From Desulfobacterales bacterium (GTDB lineage Bacteria > Desulfobacterota > Desulfobacteria > Desulfobacterales > Desulfolunaceae): 37,067 bases of DNA. A program made the position numbers and the translations under genes. The notes under the pieces were generated by a model. That model was not told where the DNA came from and did not search any database. It saw only the letters and a program-made list of their open reading frames with translations. Location of the stretch: positions 1-37,067 of the forward strand of contig JAKSCC010000100.1 of the NCBI GenBank assembly GCA_022360815.1. Reading direction: 5' to 3'. Each line of letters opens with the position of its first letter. Within the stretch, counting starts at the first letter, position 1. This document shows positions 16,065-23,898 of the stretch, piece by piece.

Positions 16065-16850
16065 ATGATCGGTATATTTGACTCAGGAATAGGTGGGTTG
16101 ACCACCTGCCACGCCCTTAAACAGGCCCTGCCGGGCCACGATATGATCTACTTCGGAGATACGGCCCGAACCCCTTACGGCACCAAAAGCCGGGAGACGG
16201 TGGTGCGCTACAGCCTGGAGAACGCCCGCTTTCTCATTGAGATGGGGGCCGAGATGATCGTGGTGGGATGCAACACCGCGTCAAGCGTGGCCCCTGAGGC
16301 GATTCGCAAAGCCTATGACGTGCCTGTTTTCGAAGTGGTGACCCCTGCTGTGGAGCAGGCCCTGGCTGCCTCGCGCAAAGGTCAGATCGGTGTGATCGGC
16401 ACGCGGGGGACCATTGCAAGCGGGGTCTACGAAGACCGCATCAAGGCCCTGCGTCCCAACGCCACGGTTCACTCCAACCCGTGCCCCCTTCTGGTGCCCA
16501 TTGTGGAGGAGGGGTGGTTTAACCGTCCGGAGACCCGGCGCATTGTCAAGAGCTACATTCACCCTTTGCGTGTGCGTCAGATCGATACCCTCATACTGGG
16601 CTGCACCCACTACCCCATGCTGGAAGATATTATCAAGGAGAAGGCGGGTCGCAGGGTGACCATCATCAATTCAGGCTCAGCCGTGGCCGATCAGGTGAAG
16701 CGATTTGTGGAGGAGACCCCTTCCTGGAGATCCAAAGCGGGCGGCGGCGGACACGACCGCTTCTTTGTTTCAGACCTCACGCCACAGTTTCGCACCATTG
16801 CCGAGTCTATTTTGCGTGAGAAGGTGGACCTTCAGCTCGTGGCACAATGA
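16065..16850 (+). CDS. murI: Glutamate racemase MurI
   Basis: MurI interconverts L- and D-glutamate to supply D-Glu for peptidoglycan. The 261-residue protein opens with IGIFDSGIGGLT (Asp6, Ser7 in the active site), has YFGDTARTPYG, the catalytic Cys69 in VVGCNTAS, and the second catalytic Cys180 in LILGCTHYP. These are the invariant features of the family, and the length is normal. The ribosome site is weak. It is a single-gene unit, ending 25 bases before a strong hairpin. Confidence 0.96.
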   Translation: MIGIFDSGIGGLTTCHALKQALPGHDMIYFGDTARTPYGTKSRETVVRYSLENARFLIEMGAEMIVVGCNTASSVAPEAIRKAYDVPVFEVVTPAVEQALAASRKGQIGVIGTRGTIASGVYEDRIKALRPNATVHSNPCPLLVPIVEEGWFNRPETRRIVKSYIHPLRVRQIDTLILGCTHYPMLEDIIKEKAGRRVTIINSGSAVADQVKRFVEETPSWRSKAGGGGHDRFFVSDLTPQFRTIAESILREKVDLQLVAQ

Positions 16851-17230
16851 TTCATATGATGAGGTGTCCATTTCACAAGGCAAGTTCCTTGAAAAGGAAT
16901 TTGCCTTGATGTCCTTCTTTGCTGCTGGTAGTATCAGGCATGCCTTTTTTTTCTTTTCTTGAAGGTGTGTGGCAACTGGCTCATCTGGCCCCATTGACTC
17001 TTTTTCCTTTGGTGGTTCCCAAAAAAAGTCCGTTTGTCTCATAACGCCCCACAACCCTTGGGGTGTTTCCCTATGGTGGCGTGAGCGCCTCGTTCAAACG
17101 CCGGCTTTTTAAGGTTTCGCCGATTTTGGATGTCTTCCTTTCCTCTTCTCCCTGCCAGCCCACCATGGGTCTTTTCTTGGCCCTTTTTTCTTCCCCCATA
17201 AACGATCGCAAAGAATTCGTGGAGGTGCCT
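16851..17230. other. Intergenic region murI-mdh
   Basis: About 380 bases without a convincing gene. It includes the hairpin at 16876-16908 and a GC-rich GCCCC/GGGGT pairing near 17046-17065 in the leader of the next gene. The promoter of mdh should be here, but I see no clear one. Confidence 0.5.
16876..16908 (+). terminator. Long hairpin after murI
   Basis: Two 15-base arms, CAAGGCAAGTTCCTT (16876-16890) and AAGGAATTTGCCTTG (16894-16908), pair fully with a single G-U pair and a 3-base loop. The sequence after it is not T-rich at once (ATGTCCTTCTTTGC), so it may be a weak terminator or a stabilising 3' hairpin of the murI transcript. Confidence 0.5.
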
Positions 17231-18157
17231 ATGACTGTGAGTAAAATTTTTATTGCAGGGGCCGGGAATGTCGGGTCTGCCAGTGCCGCTTACATGGCCG
17301 GAAAGCAGCTTGGAAATATTTTTCTTTACGATATTCTGGAAGACTTTGCCGTGGGTCAGGCCATGGATATCAATCAATCCCTGCCCTATTGGAACTCGGA
17401 CTCTCGGGTGACCGGGTGCTCCTCCATTGAAGAGATGGAAGGGGCCGACGTGGTGGTGATCACGGCGGGTGCCAAGCGTCAGGAAGGGATGACGCGTCTC
17501 GATCTTCTCTACAAGAACCTCGATATCATGTACGCCATTGGTGAGAAGGTGATGGCCCTTTGCCCTCAGGCCTTTGTCCACGTGACCAGCAACCCCGTGG
17601 ACGTTTTGACCTGGGCCCTTAAAGAGAGGTGGCCCGACATGAATGTGACGGGGCTGGGGTGCGCCCTGGATGCCATGCGGTTTCGTTTTTTTGTGGCCGA
17701 AAGCCTCAATATCTCTCGAGAGGCCGTGAACTGCACCGTGGTGGGAACCCATGATGACAATATGGTTCCCCTGGTCGGTCGGGTCAATGCCGGGGGCATT
17801 CCGGTTCGGCATCTCTTTTCAAAAGAGGAAGAGGAGCGGCTTATCCGGCTGGTGAAGCATGGGGGCGGCGATATTGTCAAAAAATTGAAGACACGAAGCG
17901 GATTTTTTGCGGCAGCTGCCAAAGTGCATCAGATAGTTGAGTCCCATCTGCACAACAAGCAGCATGTGTTTCCGGTAAGCGTGATCATCGATGGCGAGTA
18001 TGGCTACAAAGACATGGCCCTCTCCCTTCCCACGGTGATCGGAGAAAAGGGGGTTCACAATATTTTGGAATTTGATTTGACCCCCGAAGAGCGCCAGCTG
18101 CTGGATGTGTGCGCCAGCTCCATGGAAAAGGTGATCGCCGAGATTCGGTCTCGTTAG
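17231..18157 (+). CDS. mdh: Malate dehydrogenase (LDH-like class)
   Basis: This is an NAD-dependent malate dehydrogenase of the tricarboxylic acid cycle. The start at 17231 has GGAGG 5 bases upstream and gives 308 residues; the frame is open upstream but without support. The nucleotide-binding fold begins IFIAGAGNVGSASAAYM with Asp at FLYDIL. The substrate loop AGAKRQEGMTRLDLL has Arg at the position that is Gln in lactate dehydrogenases, which favours malate. The catalytic His lies in VVGTHDDNMVPLVG. A good terminator follows. Oxaloacetate to malate and back is the expected reaction; lactate or other 2-hydroxy acid activity cannot be excluded without assay. Confidence 0.87.
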   Translation: MTVSKIFIAGAGNVGSASAAYMAGKQLGNIFLYDILEDFAVGQAMDINQSLPYWNSDSRVTGCSSIEEMEGADVVVITAGAKRQEGMTRLDLLYKNLDIMYAIGEKVMALCPQAFVHVTSNPVDVLTWALKERWPDMNVTGLGCALDAMRFRFFVAESLNISREAVNCTVVGTHDDNMVPLVGRVNAGGIPVRHLFSKEEEERLIRLVKHGGGDIVKKLKTRSGFFAAAAKVHQIVESHLHNKQHVFPVSVIIDGEYGYKDMALSLPTVIGEKGVHNILEFDLTPEERQLLDVCASSMEKVIAEIRSR

Positions 18158-18191
18158 AAAAAAGATCCATTTGATTCGGTTTTTGTGCCAT

Positions 18192-18236
18192 AAGGGCTGA
18201 AGGGCTTGTTCTCTTCAGCCCTTTTCTCTTTTTTGC
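18192..18236 (+). terminator. Intrinsic terminator after mdh
   Basis: AAGGGCTGAAG (18192-18202) and CTTCAGCCCTT (18213-18223) form a perfect 11-bp stem followed by TTCTCTTTTTT, a classic Rho-independent terminator. Confidence 0.85.
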
Positions 18237-18297
18237 CCCATTGCATCAAACCGACTTTTTTAAAAGTCAGCATTATCAAACAACTAAGGGTGTGTGT

Positions 18298-19446
18298 ATG
18301 AACCCCGGACTCTATATCCATGTCCCGTTTTGTATAAGAAAGTGTCGCTACTGCGATTTTTACTCCGAAGCTCGCCTTGAGGGCATTTCGGCCTATCTTT
18401 CCGCCCTTCAAAAGGAGATGGCCCGGGTTGCTTCAGAGGTGGCCTTTGAAGGGGAGCTGGACACCCTCTACCTGGGAGGCGGAACCCCTTCCATCTTGAG
18501 GCCCTCGCAGGTCGAGGCGATTGTGGACTCTGCGGCTCGTTTTTTTCCCCTTGCCGAGGATCTGGAGGTGACCCTTGAGACCAATCCCGGCACCGTGGAT
18601 AAAACCACCCTTGGTGATTTTAAAAAGGCGGGGGTCACCCGTCTCAACGTGGGGGTTCAGTCTTTAAACGATGAGACCCTCTCGTTTCTGGGGCGGCTTC
18701 ACACCAGCCAGGAGGCGATCTCTGTGCTTGAGATGGCGCGTGGTGTGGGGTTTGAAAATATCGGTGCCGATTTGATTTTTGGGATTCCAGGGCAGTCGGA
18801 AGAAGAGGTGCTGGCCGATGTCAAGGGGCTTTTGGAGCTCTTGCCGGAGCATCTCTCCTGCTACATGCTCACCCTTGAAGAGGGGACCCCCCTTGAGAAG
18901 GCTCATCGAAAGGGCCATTTTTCCATGCCCGACGACGCCCTTGCCGGAGCCCTTTTTTCAGCCGTCTCTAACGCCCTGACCCAGGCCGGGTATCTTCACT
19001 ACGAGGTCTCCAACTTTGCACGAAAGGAGGCTTTCATATCACGTCACAATGTGAAGTACTGGGAGGAGACCACCACCCTTGGGCTTGGGCCTTCGGCCCA
19101 TGGATACTGGCGGGAAAAGGGTCTGAGGTGGTGGAATTTTAGGACATTGAATGACTATGTCGATGCGTTGGCTCAAGGGGGGCGGCCGGTTGCGGGGCAG
19201 GAAACACTGGGCGACGAGGAGAGGCTCACCGAGGCGCTCTATCTGGGGCTGAGGCGCAGACAAGGGGTGGATCTTGCTGGTCTGGGAAGGCGTTTTGATC
19301 GGGATCTTTTGAAAAGGTTGAAACCCACAGCAGGTGAGCTGGTAAAGCAGGGGCTGGCGGAGCTGGATGAAGCCCAGCTCCGCCTTACACGAAGAGGATT
19401 TGCCCTTGCAGACGGTATTGTGATGCGTCTTTTGCGTTTTCTTTGA
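18298..19446 (+). CDS. hemW: Radical SAM heme chaperone HemW
   Basis: The ATG at 18298 gives 382 residues; the frame is open upstream from a TTG, but MNPGLYIHVPFCIRKCRYCDF is the family N-terminus. The CxxxCxxC (Cys12, Cys16, Cys19) binds the radical SAM 4Fe-4S cluster, and the downstream GGGTPS and LETNPGTV segments fit. HemW is a heme-binding protein often mislabelled as oxygen-independent coproporphyrinogen oxidase; the CRYCDF form of the motif and the length favour HemW over HemN. It is convergent with the next gene, 32 bases away. Confidence 0.9.
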   Translation: MNPGLYIHVPFCIRKCRYCDFYSEARLEGISAYLSALQKEMARVASEVAFEGELDTLYLGGGTPSILRPSQVEAIVDSAARFFPLAEDLEVTLETNPGTVDKTTLGDFKKAGVTRLNVGVQSLNDETLSFLGRLHTSQEAISVLEMARGVGFENIGADLIFGIPGQSEEEVLADVKGLLELLPEHLSCYMLTLEEGTPLEKAHRKGHFSMPDDALAGALFSAVSNALTQAGYLHYEVSNFARKEAFISRHNVKYWEETTTLGLGPSAHGYWREKGLRWWNFRTLNDYVDALAQGGRPVAGQETLGDEERLTEALYLGLRRRQGVDLAGLGRRFDRDLLKRLKPTAGELVKQGLAELDEAQLRLTRRGFALADGIVMRLLRFL

Positions 19447-19478
19447 TGGCAGCGTTGGCCGAGAAGACTTTGAGTTTT

Positions 19479-20738
19479 TTAAGTGCTCATGGTTTTGATG
19501 ACAAACTGAATGTAGGCCCTGGCGTGGCTGATAAAAGCGGCCATGTTGGCCCTGTGGTTGGCAAAGAGCCCGCTGTACTCGCTCTCCTGAACGAAAAGAG
19601 GGTCGAGTTCGGTGGCGTGCTGCAGCATGAGAACCGCATGGTGCAGGTCGTTGGTCGCACCGCGTGAGTCGAGAACCGGGGCAAAGTCGATCATGACCGC
19701 TTCCAGTATGGGGGCCATGGCGTTGGAAACCCCTTGAGCAAAGTAGAAGTAGTCGTCCGCCTTGAAGGTGCTCACCTCATCGCCGCTCTCTTCATGGGTT
19801 TTTACAAGGTCGTCATCGCAATCCCCCAGAAGGTCTTCAAAGCTGCTGAGAAGGGGGATGAGGTTGTCGGCTCGGGCGTGAAAGGTGGCCTTGTTGTTGT
19901 TGAGGCGTTCACGATAGGTCTCAAGTTCTTCAATGGCTTGGGAGTAGGCGCTTTCAGCCGAGGGGAACCAGTATTTTCGTGGGTCGTTGCTGAACCGGGT
20001 GCGGGCCAGGTCGAGGTTTCGGTCAAACTTGATGGTGCTGCCGGTTCGAGCGATTCGCTCCACCAGTTTTTCTGAGGCGCGGCGGGTCACCTCAAGGGTG
20101 CCCAGCTGGTGGTGTTTGATATTGTCTGTGAAAAAGGTGACCACATCGTTGGGGCGCCATCCAAAGGAGCGATCGTCGAGTTCGTGTCGAATGGGTTCGA
20201 TAATGGCGGTGACAAAGGCGGTTCCAAGGGCGGCATTGGGGTCGATGGCGGGGCCATGGGCTGACGGTGTTTCGGTAGCGTGGCTTGGATGTGTCTCTGT
20301 CTGCTTGGCCGGCTCTGGTGTGTGGGATTCTGAGACAAGGGGCTTGGCCGTGGTATGGGCCTCTGCGGGCTGGGGCTCGGCGGCATGGGCCGTGCCATAC
20401 GTGTCGGCCTTTTGGGTTTCACTCACCTCGGCAGCGTGGCCTGGATGTGCCTCTGTCTGCTTGGCCGGCTCTGGTGTGTGGGCTTCTGAGACAAGGGGCT
20501 TGGTCGTGGTATGGGCCTCTGCGGGCTGGGGCTCGGCAGCATGGGCCGTGCCATACGTGTCGGCCTTTTGGGTTTCACTCACCTCGGCAGCGTGCTCCGG
20601 TGTGTCGGCGGTGATGCGGTTAAAAAGAGCGCCGCAGGCCCAGAGGATCAAAAGGGCTGCCACCAGGGCGATACCTCCCCGTGAAAGTGCAAATCTTCTA
20701 AAATCTTTGTTTATATTTGATCGCTTCTTTTCACTCAT
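19479..20738 (-). CDS. DUF2333-like inner-membrane protein with tandem repeat
   Basis: The 419-residue protein has a short cytoplasmic N-terminus, one membrane helix (GIALVAALLILWACGALF, about 22-39), then a periplasmic region. Residues 49-152 consist of two 52-residue copies (HAAEVSETQKADTYGTAHAA... ) that are Ala/Glu/His/Thr/Pro-rich and look like a flexible spacer. From about 170 on, the sequence (SFGWRPNDVVTFFTDNIKHH, RKYWFPSAESAYSQAIEELE) resembles the DUF2333 family of proteobacteria, whose function is unknown. GGAGGAG lies 9 bases before the ATG. It is separated by a terminator from selB. The family call is from memory of the motifs and moderately sure. Confidence 0.72.
   Translation of the reverse strand: MSEKKRSNINKDFRRFALSRGGIALVAALLILWACGALFNRITADTPEHAAEVSETQKADTYGTAHAAEPQPAEAHTTTKPLVSEAHTPEPAKQTEAHPGHAAEVSETQKADTYGTAHAAEPQPAEAHTTAKPLVSESHTPEPAKQTETHPSHATETPSAHGPAIDPNAALGTAFVTAIIEPIRHELDDRSFGWRPNDVVTFFTDNIKHHQLGTLEVTRRASEKLVERIARTGSTIKFDRNLDLARTRFSNDPRKYWFPSAESAYSQAIEELETYRERLNNNKATFHARADNLIPLLSSFEDLLGDCDDDLVKTHEESGDEVSTFKADDYFYFAQGVSNAMAPILEAVMIDFAPVLDSRGATNDLHHAVLMLQHATELDPLFVQESEYSGLFANHRANMAAFISHARAYIQFVIKTMST
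20283..20594. repeat. Tandem 156-bp direct repeat inside the DUF2333-like gene
   Basis: Two copies of 156 bases (20439-20594 and 20283-20438) are nearly identical at DNA level, with about a handful of differences, and encode the 52-residue protein repeat. A third, partial copy starts just after with HATE. The low divergence indicates a recent duplication, likely prone to length change. Confidence 0.85.
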
Positions 20739-20864
20739 CTTTTCTCTCTCCTCCCGTGTCCATGAAATCTATTTGAGAAATTGTCTACTTTGTTAGTTAA
20801 CGCGGTACGTGTCTGAGCAGGTGAGAAACGCCTTGGGCAGGCACTATAGATGTAAAAAAGCATT

Positions 20865-20900
20865 ATGCACGGCTTTGACTCAGAAGTCAAAGCCGTGCAT
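20865..20900 (-). terminator. Terminator after selB
   Basis: The 16-base arms ATGCACGGCTTTGACT (20865-20880) and AGTCAAAGCCGTGCAT (20885-20900) are a perfect stem with a 4-base loop. Read on the minus strand it follows the selB stop and is followed by TAATGCTTTTTT; on the plus strand it is followed by TTTGTTTTT, so it may act in both directions. Confidence 0.85.
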
Positions 20901-20943
20901 ATGTTTGTTTTTCTATTTAAGGAGAGGTTCCAAGAGGGGGCTT

Positions 20944-22860
20944 TTAGTTTCGTCCTCTGAGCTGTCTGGCGTCTCCCACGCGAATGGTGAGGTTCATCCC
21001 ATCGTAATACTCCAGAAGGGGGATGAGGTATTTTCTGGAGACCCCTCCGGTCATCTCTTTAAAGTCTGAGGTGGCCATCTCGTGGTTGGTGTCAAAGAAG
21101 GTGAGCACCCTTTTTTTGAGACCCTCCAGCGCTTCGCTGTGGAAGTAGAGATCCTCTTTGACCTTGACGAGGACCCCCTCTTTCACCAGAAGAAGCAGCA
21201 CGTCCATTCCCTTGCTCAGGGGAACGTCAAGCTCCTGGCAGAGGGCTTTGAACCAGGGGGGGGTAAGGGCTGTCTCGGTATAGGCTTTGGTGATATCTTT
21301 TTTGAGCTGCTCCTGATCCACCTGAAGCTCCACCACGTGGGTGGCGAGTTTGACGATATCGGCGGAGAGTACCACAGCCTTTTCAGAGACCAGATGGTTC
21401 AAGGCGAGGGTAAAGACCCGTGCCCCGAGAATTTCAGGAAATTTGGATTTGAGCTCCTCTTTGGACATTCCCTCTTTAAGGGGGTTCTCCTTGTGGTACT
21501 CTTTCAGGTGCGCCTTGGCGATATCGGTGAGTTTTGTAAAGGTCTCCCCATGGATAAGGGTTCGGGTCTCTTTGTCGGTCTGAATGACCATTCGCTTGGA
21601 GAGCAACCCGGACAAAGCCTGGGTGAGCTGCTTTTCGCTGCAGTTGGTCATGAGTTTAAGATCCGAAAAGGGAATCCCTGCGTAGCCCGCCTGCACCACA
21701 TGAAAGGAGATGATCTCGGGCAGCTCGTTTTCCATCAGTCCGGCAAGGCCTGTGGTGACCTCTTTGCGAAAGCGTTTATGTTTGGGCGGAATGGGGTTTA
21801 AGATGCGTCCGCCGCCGATGGTTCGGACCGGGGAGTAGCTTCGAATAACGTAGCGGTCGTCTTTGACGCAGGCCACCGGCTCTTCCAGGCGGAGCTGAAC
21901 CGCTGCGGTGTCACCTGGATCAAGGGTCTCGCGATCCAGAAGAATAAGAAAGCCCAGCACCTCGCTGGTTCCTGTGTGAAGACGAATGCGCGTGCGATTT
22001 TTCAGCGGCTTCTTGGAGCTGGGGAGGTAGAGAAATTCCACATCCATCAGGTAACTGGCTTTGAGATCGCCGGGAGTTGAGACCACCTCACCCCTTTCGA
22101 TGGCGCTCTTTTCAAGGCCCTGGAAGTTGATGGCGGTGCGCATGCCGGTGGCTGCTTTTTCCACCGCATCGCTGTGGACCTGAATGCCGCGAACCCGGGA
22201 CTCCACGCCGGATGGGTAAAGGGTCACCGCATCGCCCACCTTGATGCTTCCGGAGACCACGGTGCCGGTGATGACGGTGCCAAAGCCTTTCATGGTGAAG
22301 ACCCGGTCCACAGGCAGGCGAAAGAGTGACGACGATGTGCGCTGAGGGGCGGTTTGTGCGAGCTGGGTGAGGGTCTTTTTTAAGGTTTCCATCCCCTCTC
22401 CGGTGACAGAGGAGACCGGAATCATGGGAGCCCCTTCCAGAAAGGTGCCCTCTAAAAAGCTTGAGATATCCTCCTGAACGAGCTCTAGCCACTCCTCATC
22501 CACCAAATCGGTTTTGGTGAGGACCACCACCCCGTTAGAGATTCCCAAAAGCGAGCAGATCTCCATATGCTCGCGGGTTTGGGGCATGACCCCCTCGTCT
22601 GCCGCGATGACCATGGCAACGATATCGATGCCGGTAGCGCCTGCCACCATGTTTTTTACAAATTTTTCATGGCCGGGAACATCGACTATCCCGACATGCT
22701 GACCGTTTTCAAGGGTCATGGAGGCAAAACCGAGTTCAATGGTGATGCCTCGGGCTTTCTCCTCTTTCAGACGATCGGTCTCCACCCCGGTGAGGCTTCG
22801 AATCAGGCTTGTCTTTCCGTGGTCAATATGGCCGGCGGTGCCGAGTATGATCTGTTTCAA
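20944..22860 (-). CDS. selB: Selenocysteine-specific elongation factor SelB
   Basis: SelB is the GTPase that brings selenocysteyl-tRNA to UGA codons marked by a SECIS hairpin. The G1 motif GHIDHGKT and G3 DVPGHEKF are near the N-terminus, TKTD is G4, and the C-terminal half carries the winged-helix repeats ([20 protein letters not shown]...) that bind SECIS RNA. I favour a TTG start at 22860 because the family begins [17 protein letters not shown] and GAGGAG lies upstream of it; an ATG at 22881 adds seven residues but lacks a ribosome site. The gene shows that the organism makes selenoproteins, although selA, selC and selD are not in the window. Confidence 0.93.
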   Translation of the reverse strand: MKQIILGTAGHIDHGKTSLIRSLTGVETDRLKEEKARGITIELGFASMTLENGQHVGIVDVPGHEKFVKNMVAGATGIDIVAMVIAADEGVMPQTREHMEICSLLGISNGVVVLTKTDLVDEEWLELVQEDISSFLEGTFLEGAPMIPVSSVTGEGMETLKKTLTQLAQTAPQRTSSSLFRLPVDRVFTMKGFGTVITGTVVSGSIKVGDAVTLYPSGVESRVRGIQVHSDAVEKAATGMRTAINFQGLEKSAIERGEVVSTPGDLKASYLMDVEFLYLPSSKKPLKNRTRIRLHTGTSEVLGFLILLDRETLDPGDTAAVQLRLEEPVACVKDDRYVIRSYSPVRTIGGGRILNPIPPKHKRFRKEVTTGLAGLMENELPEIISFHVVQAGYAGIPFSDLKLMTNCSEKQLTQALSGLLSKRMVIQTDKETRTLIHGETFTKLTDIAKAHLKEYHKENPLKEGMSKEELKSKFPEILGARVFTLALNHLVSEKAVVLSADIVKLATHVVELQVDQEQLKKDITKAYTETALTPPWFKALCQELDVPLSKGMDVLLLLVKEGVLVKVKEDLYFHSEALEGLKKRVLTFFDTNHEMATSDFKEMTGGVSRKYLIPLLEYYDGMNLTIRVGDARQLRGRN

Positions 22861-22917
22861 CGACCTTCTGCTCCTCGTCATTGGGTGGTGTGCGTATAAA
22901 GGGTTCGCGCGTATTGT

Positions 22918-23097
22918 TTACTGTTTTTTGGCTCTGCGGCGGCGCCACGCTTCGGAAAGGTAGGCGAGGCCAAAGAGCAGCAGGCCCAGACCCGCTGCAA
23001 ACAAAAAACCTTTGTCCGGATAAAAGAGTCGCATGAGAAGGGTTCCGCAGACAAAGGAGAGCACCGCTCGAATCATGGCAATGGTGAGACGCTCCAT
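22918..23097 (-). CDS. Small membrane protein, 59 residues
   Basis: Reading from the ATG at 23097 (GGAG 11 bases upstream) gives a basic N-terminus, one or two hydrophobic stretches ([16 protein letters not shown] and [18 protein letters not shown]) and a very basic RRRRAKKQ tail, so it is an inner-membrane peptide with a positively charged cytoplasmic end. The stop lies 36 bases before the selB ATG codon, which suggests a common transcript. An alternative ATG at 23121 is possible. I do not recognise the family. Confidence 0.55.
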   Translation of the reverse strand: MERLTIAMIRAVLSFVCGTLLMRLFYPDKGFLFAAGLGLLLFGLAYLSEAWRRRRAKKQ

Positions 23098-23450
23098 AGC
23101 GCTTGAATCTCCATAGCTCAAAGGGGCAAGCCGCTTTGAGGTGAGGGTAATCTAAGGGATGCAGCCATGAAATGGGGTGCATCGAACATACGGTTTCATA
23201 CCTATTATAGAAGGGTGGCAGGGTCAAGTGAGAATGAGGGGGGAAAGGGGGACCTAAGGGGGGACTGGAAAATGCAGAGCTCCGCATGGCACAAGGGTTT
23301 TGAAAACGGCAAAAGGTGAGCTCTGAAGTATCGCTTCGAAAATTCAGTTGGTTGCTTCTGGTGGCAAAGGCGCGGGGATTTTTTTTTCATTTTATCCACG
23401 AAAAGCCTTGCCATGTGCAAGGGGCTCGGGTATAAGTCTCTTGTTTTTGC
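23098..23450. other. Intergenic region before the tRNA pair
   Basis: About 350 bases between the small membrane protein gene (minus) and tRNA-His (plus). No gene is supported; short open frames lack ribosome sites. The tRNA promoter lies at its right end. Confidence 0.5.
23408..23436 (+). promoter_or_regulatory. Promoter of tRNA-His/tRNA-Arg
   Basis: TTGCCA (23408-23413) and TATAAG (23431-23436) with a 17-base spacer lie 15 bases before the tRNA. The hexamers are identical to those of tRNA-Ser. Confidence 0.7.
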
Positions 23451-23527
23451 GGTGAGTGTAGCTCAGTTGGTAGAGCCCTGGATTGTGGTTCCAGTTGTCG
23501 CGGGTTCAAGTCCCGTCACTCACCCCA
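23451..23527 (+). tRNA. tRNA-His (anticodon GTG)
   Basis: The acceptor arms GTGAGTG (23452-23458) and CACTCAC (23517-23523) pair, with the extra G at position -1 (23451) facing C73, the identity element of tRNA-His. The anticodon stem CTGGA/TCCAG holds a loop with GTG. The CCA end is encoded (23525-23527). Confidence 0.95.
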
Positions 23528-23537
23528 TCAACACAAT

Positions 23538-23614
<77 letters not shown>

Positions 23615-23628
23615 TTTGCAAACGATTC

Positions 23629-23659
23629 AAGGCATCTCGTTTTTCGGGGTGCCTTTTTT
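23629..23659 (+). terminator. Terminator after tRNA-Arg
   Basis: AAGGCA (23629-23634) and TGCCTT (23650-23655), extended by C-G and G-U pairs to an 11-bp stem around a loop of Ts, are followed by a run of Ts, a Rho-independent terminator for the tRNA transcript. Confidence 0.8.
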
Positions 23660-23898
23660 GTTTTGGTGAAATGGTGTTGATGGACCAGGAATTTGCCTGT
23701 ATCCTTTTCTAAACCCACCCTTCTCTCTTTTCTGCCCAATAATCATCTCTTTATCCCGGAAATAAAATGGTTTTTTATCCATTTGAGGTGCTCTTTTTTT
23801 GCGCCTGAAACAAAGGGTGTGCGATTGAAGCGTTTGTCACTTTCTATCCGTTTAAAATGGCGGCTTCAGCTGGTTTTGGAAGCGGGGAGGCTTGTTTG

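Noticed and set aside
19987-20796. Plus-strand open frame with repeats opposite the DUF2333-like gene
   Set aside because: The repetitive protein is only the antisense of the 52-residue repeat; the minus-strand reading has a start, signal anchor and family domain.
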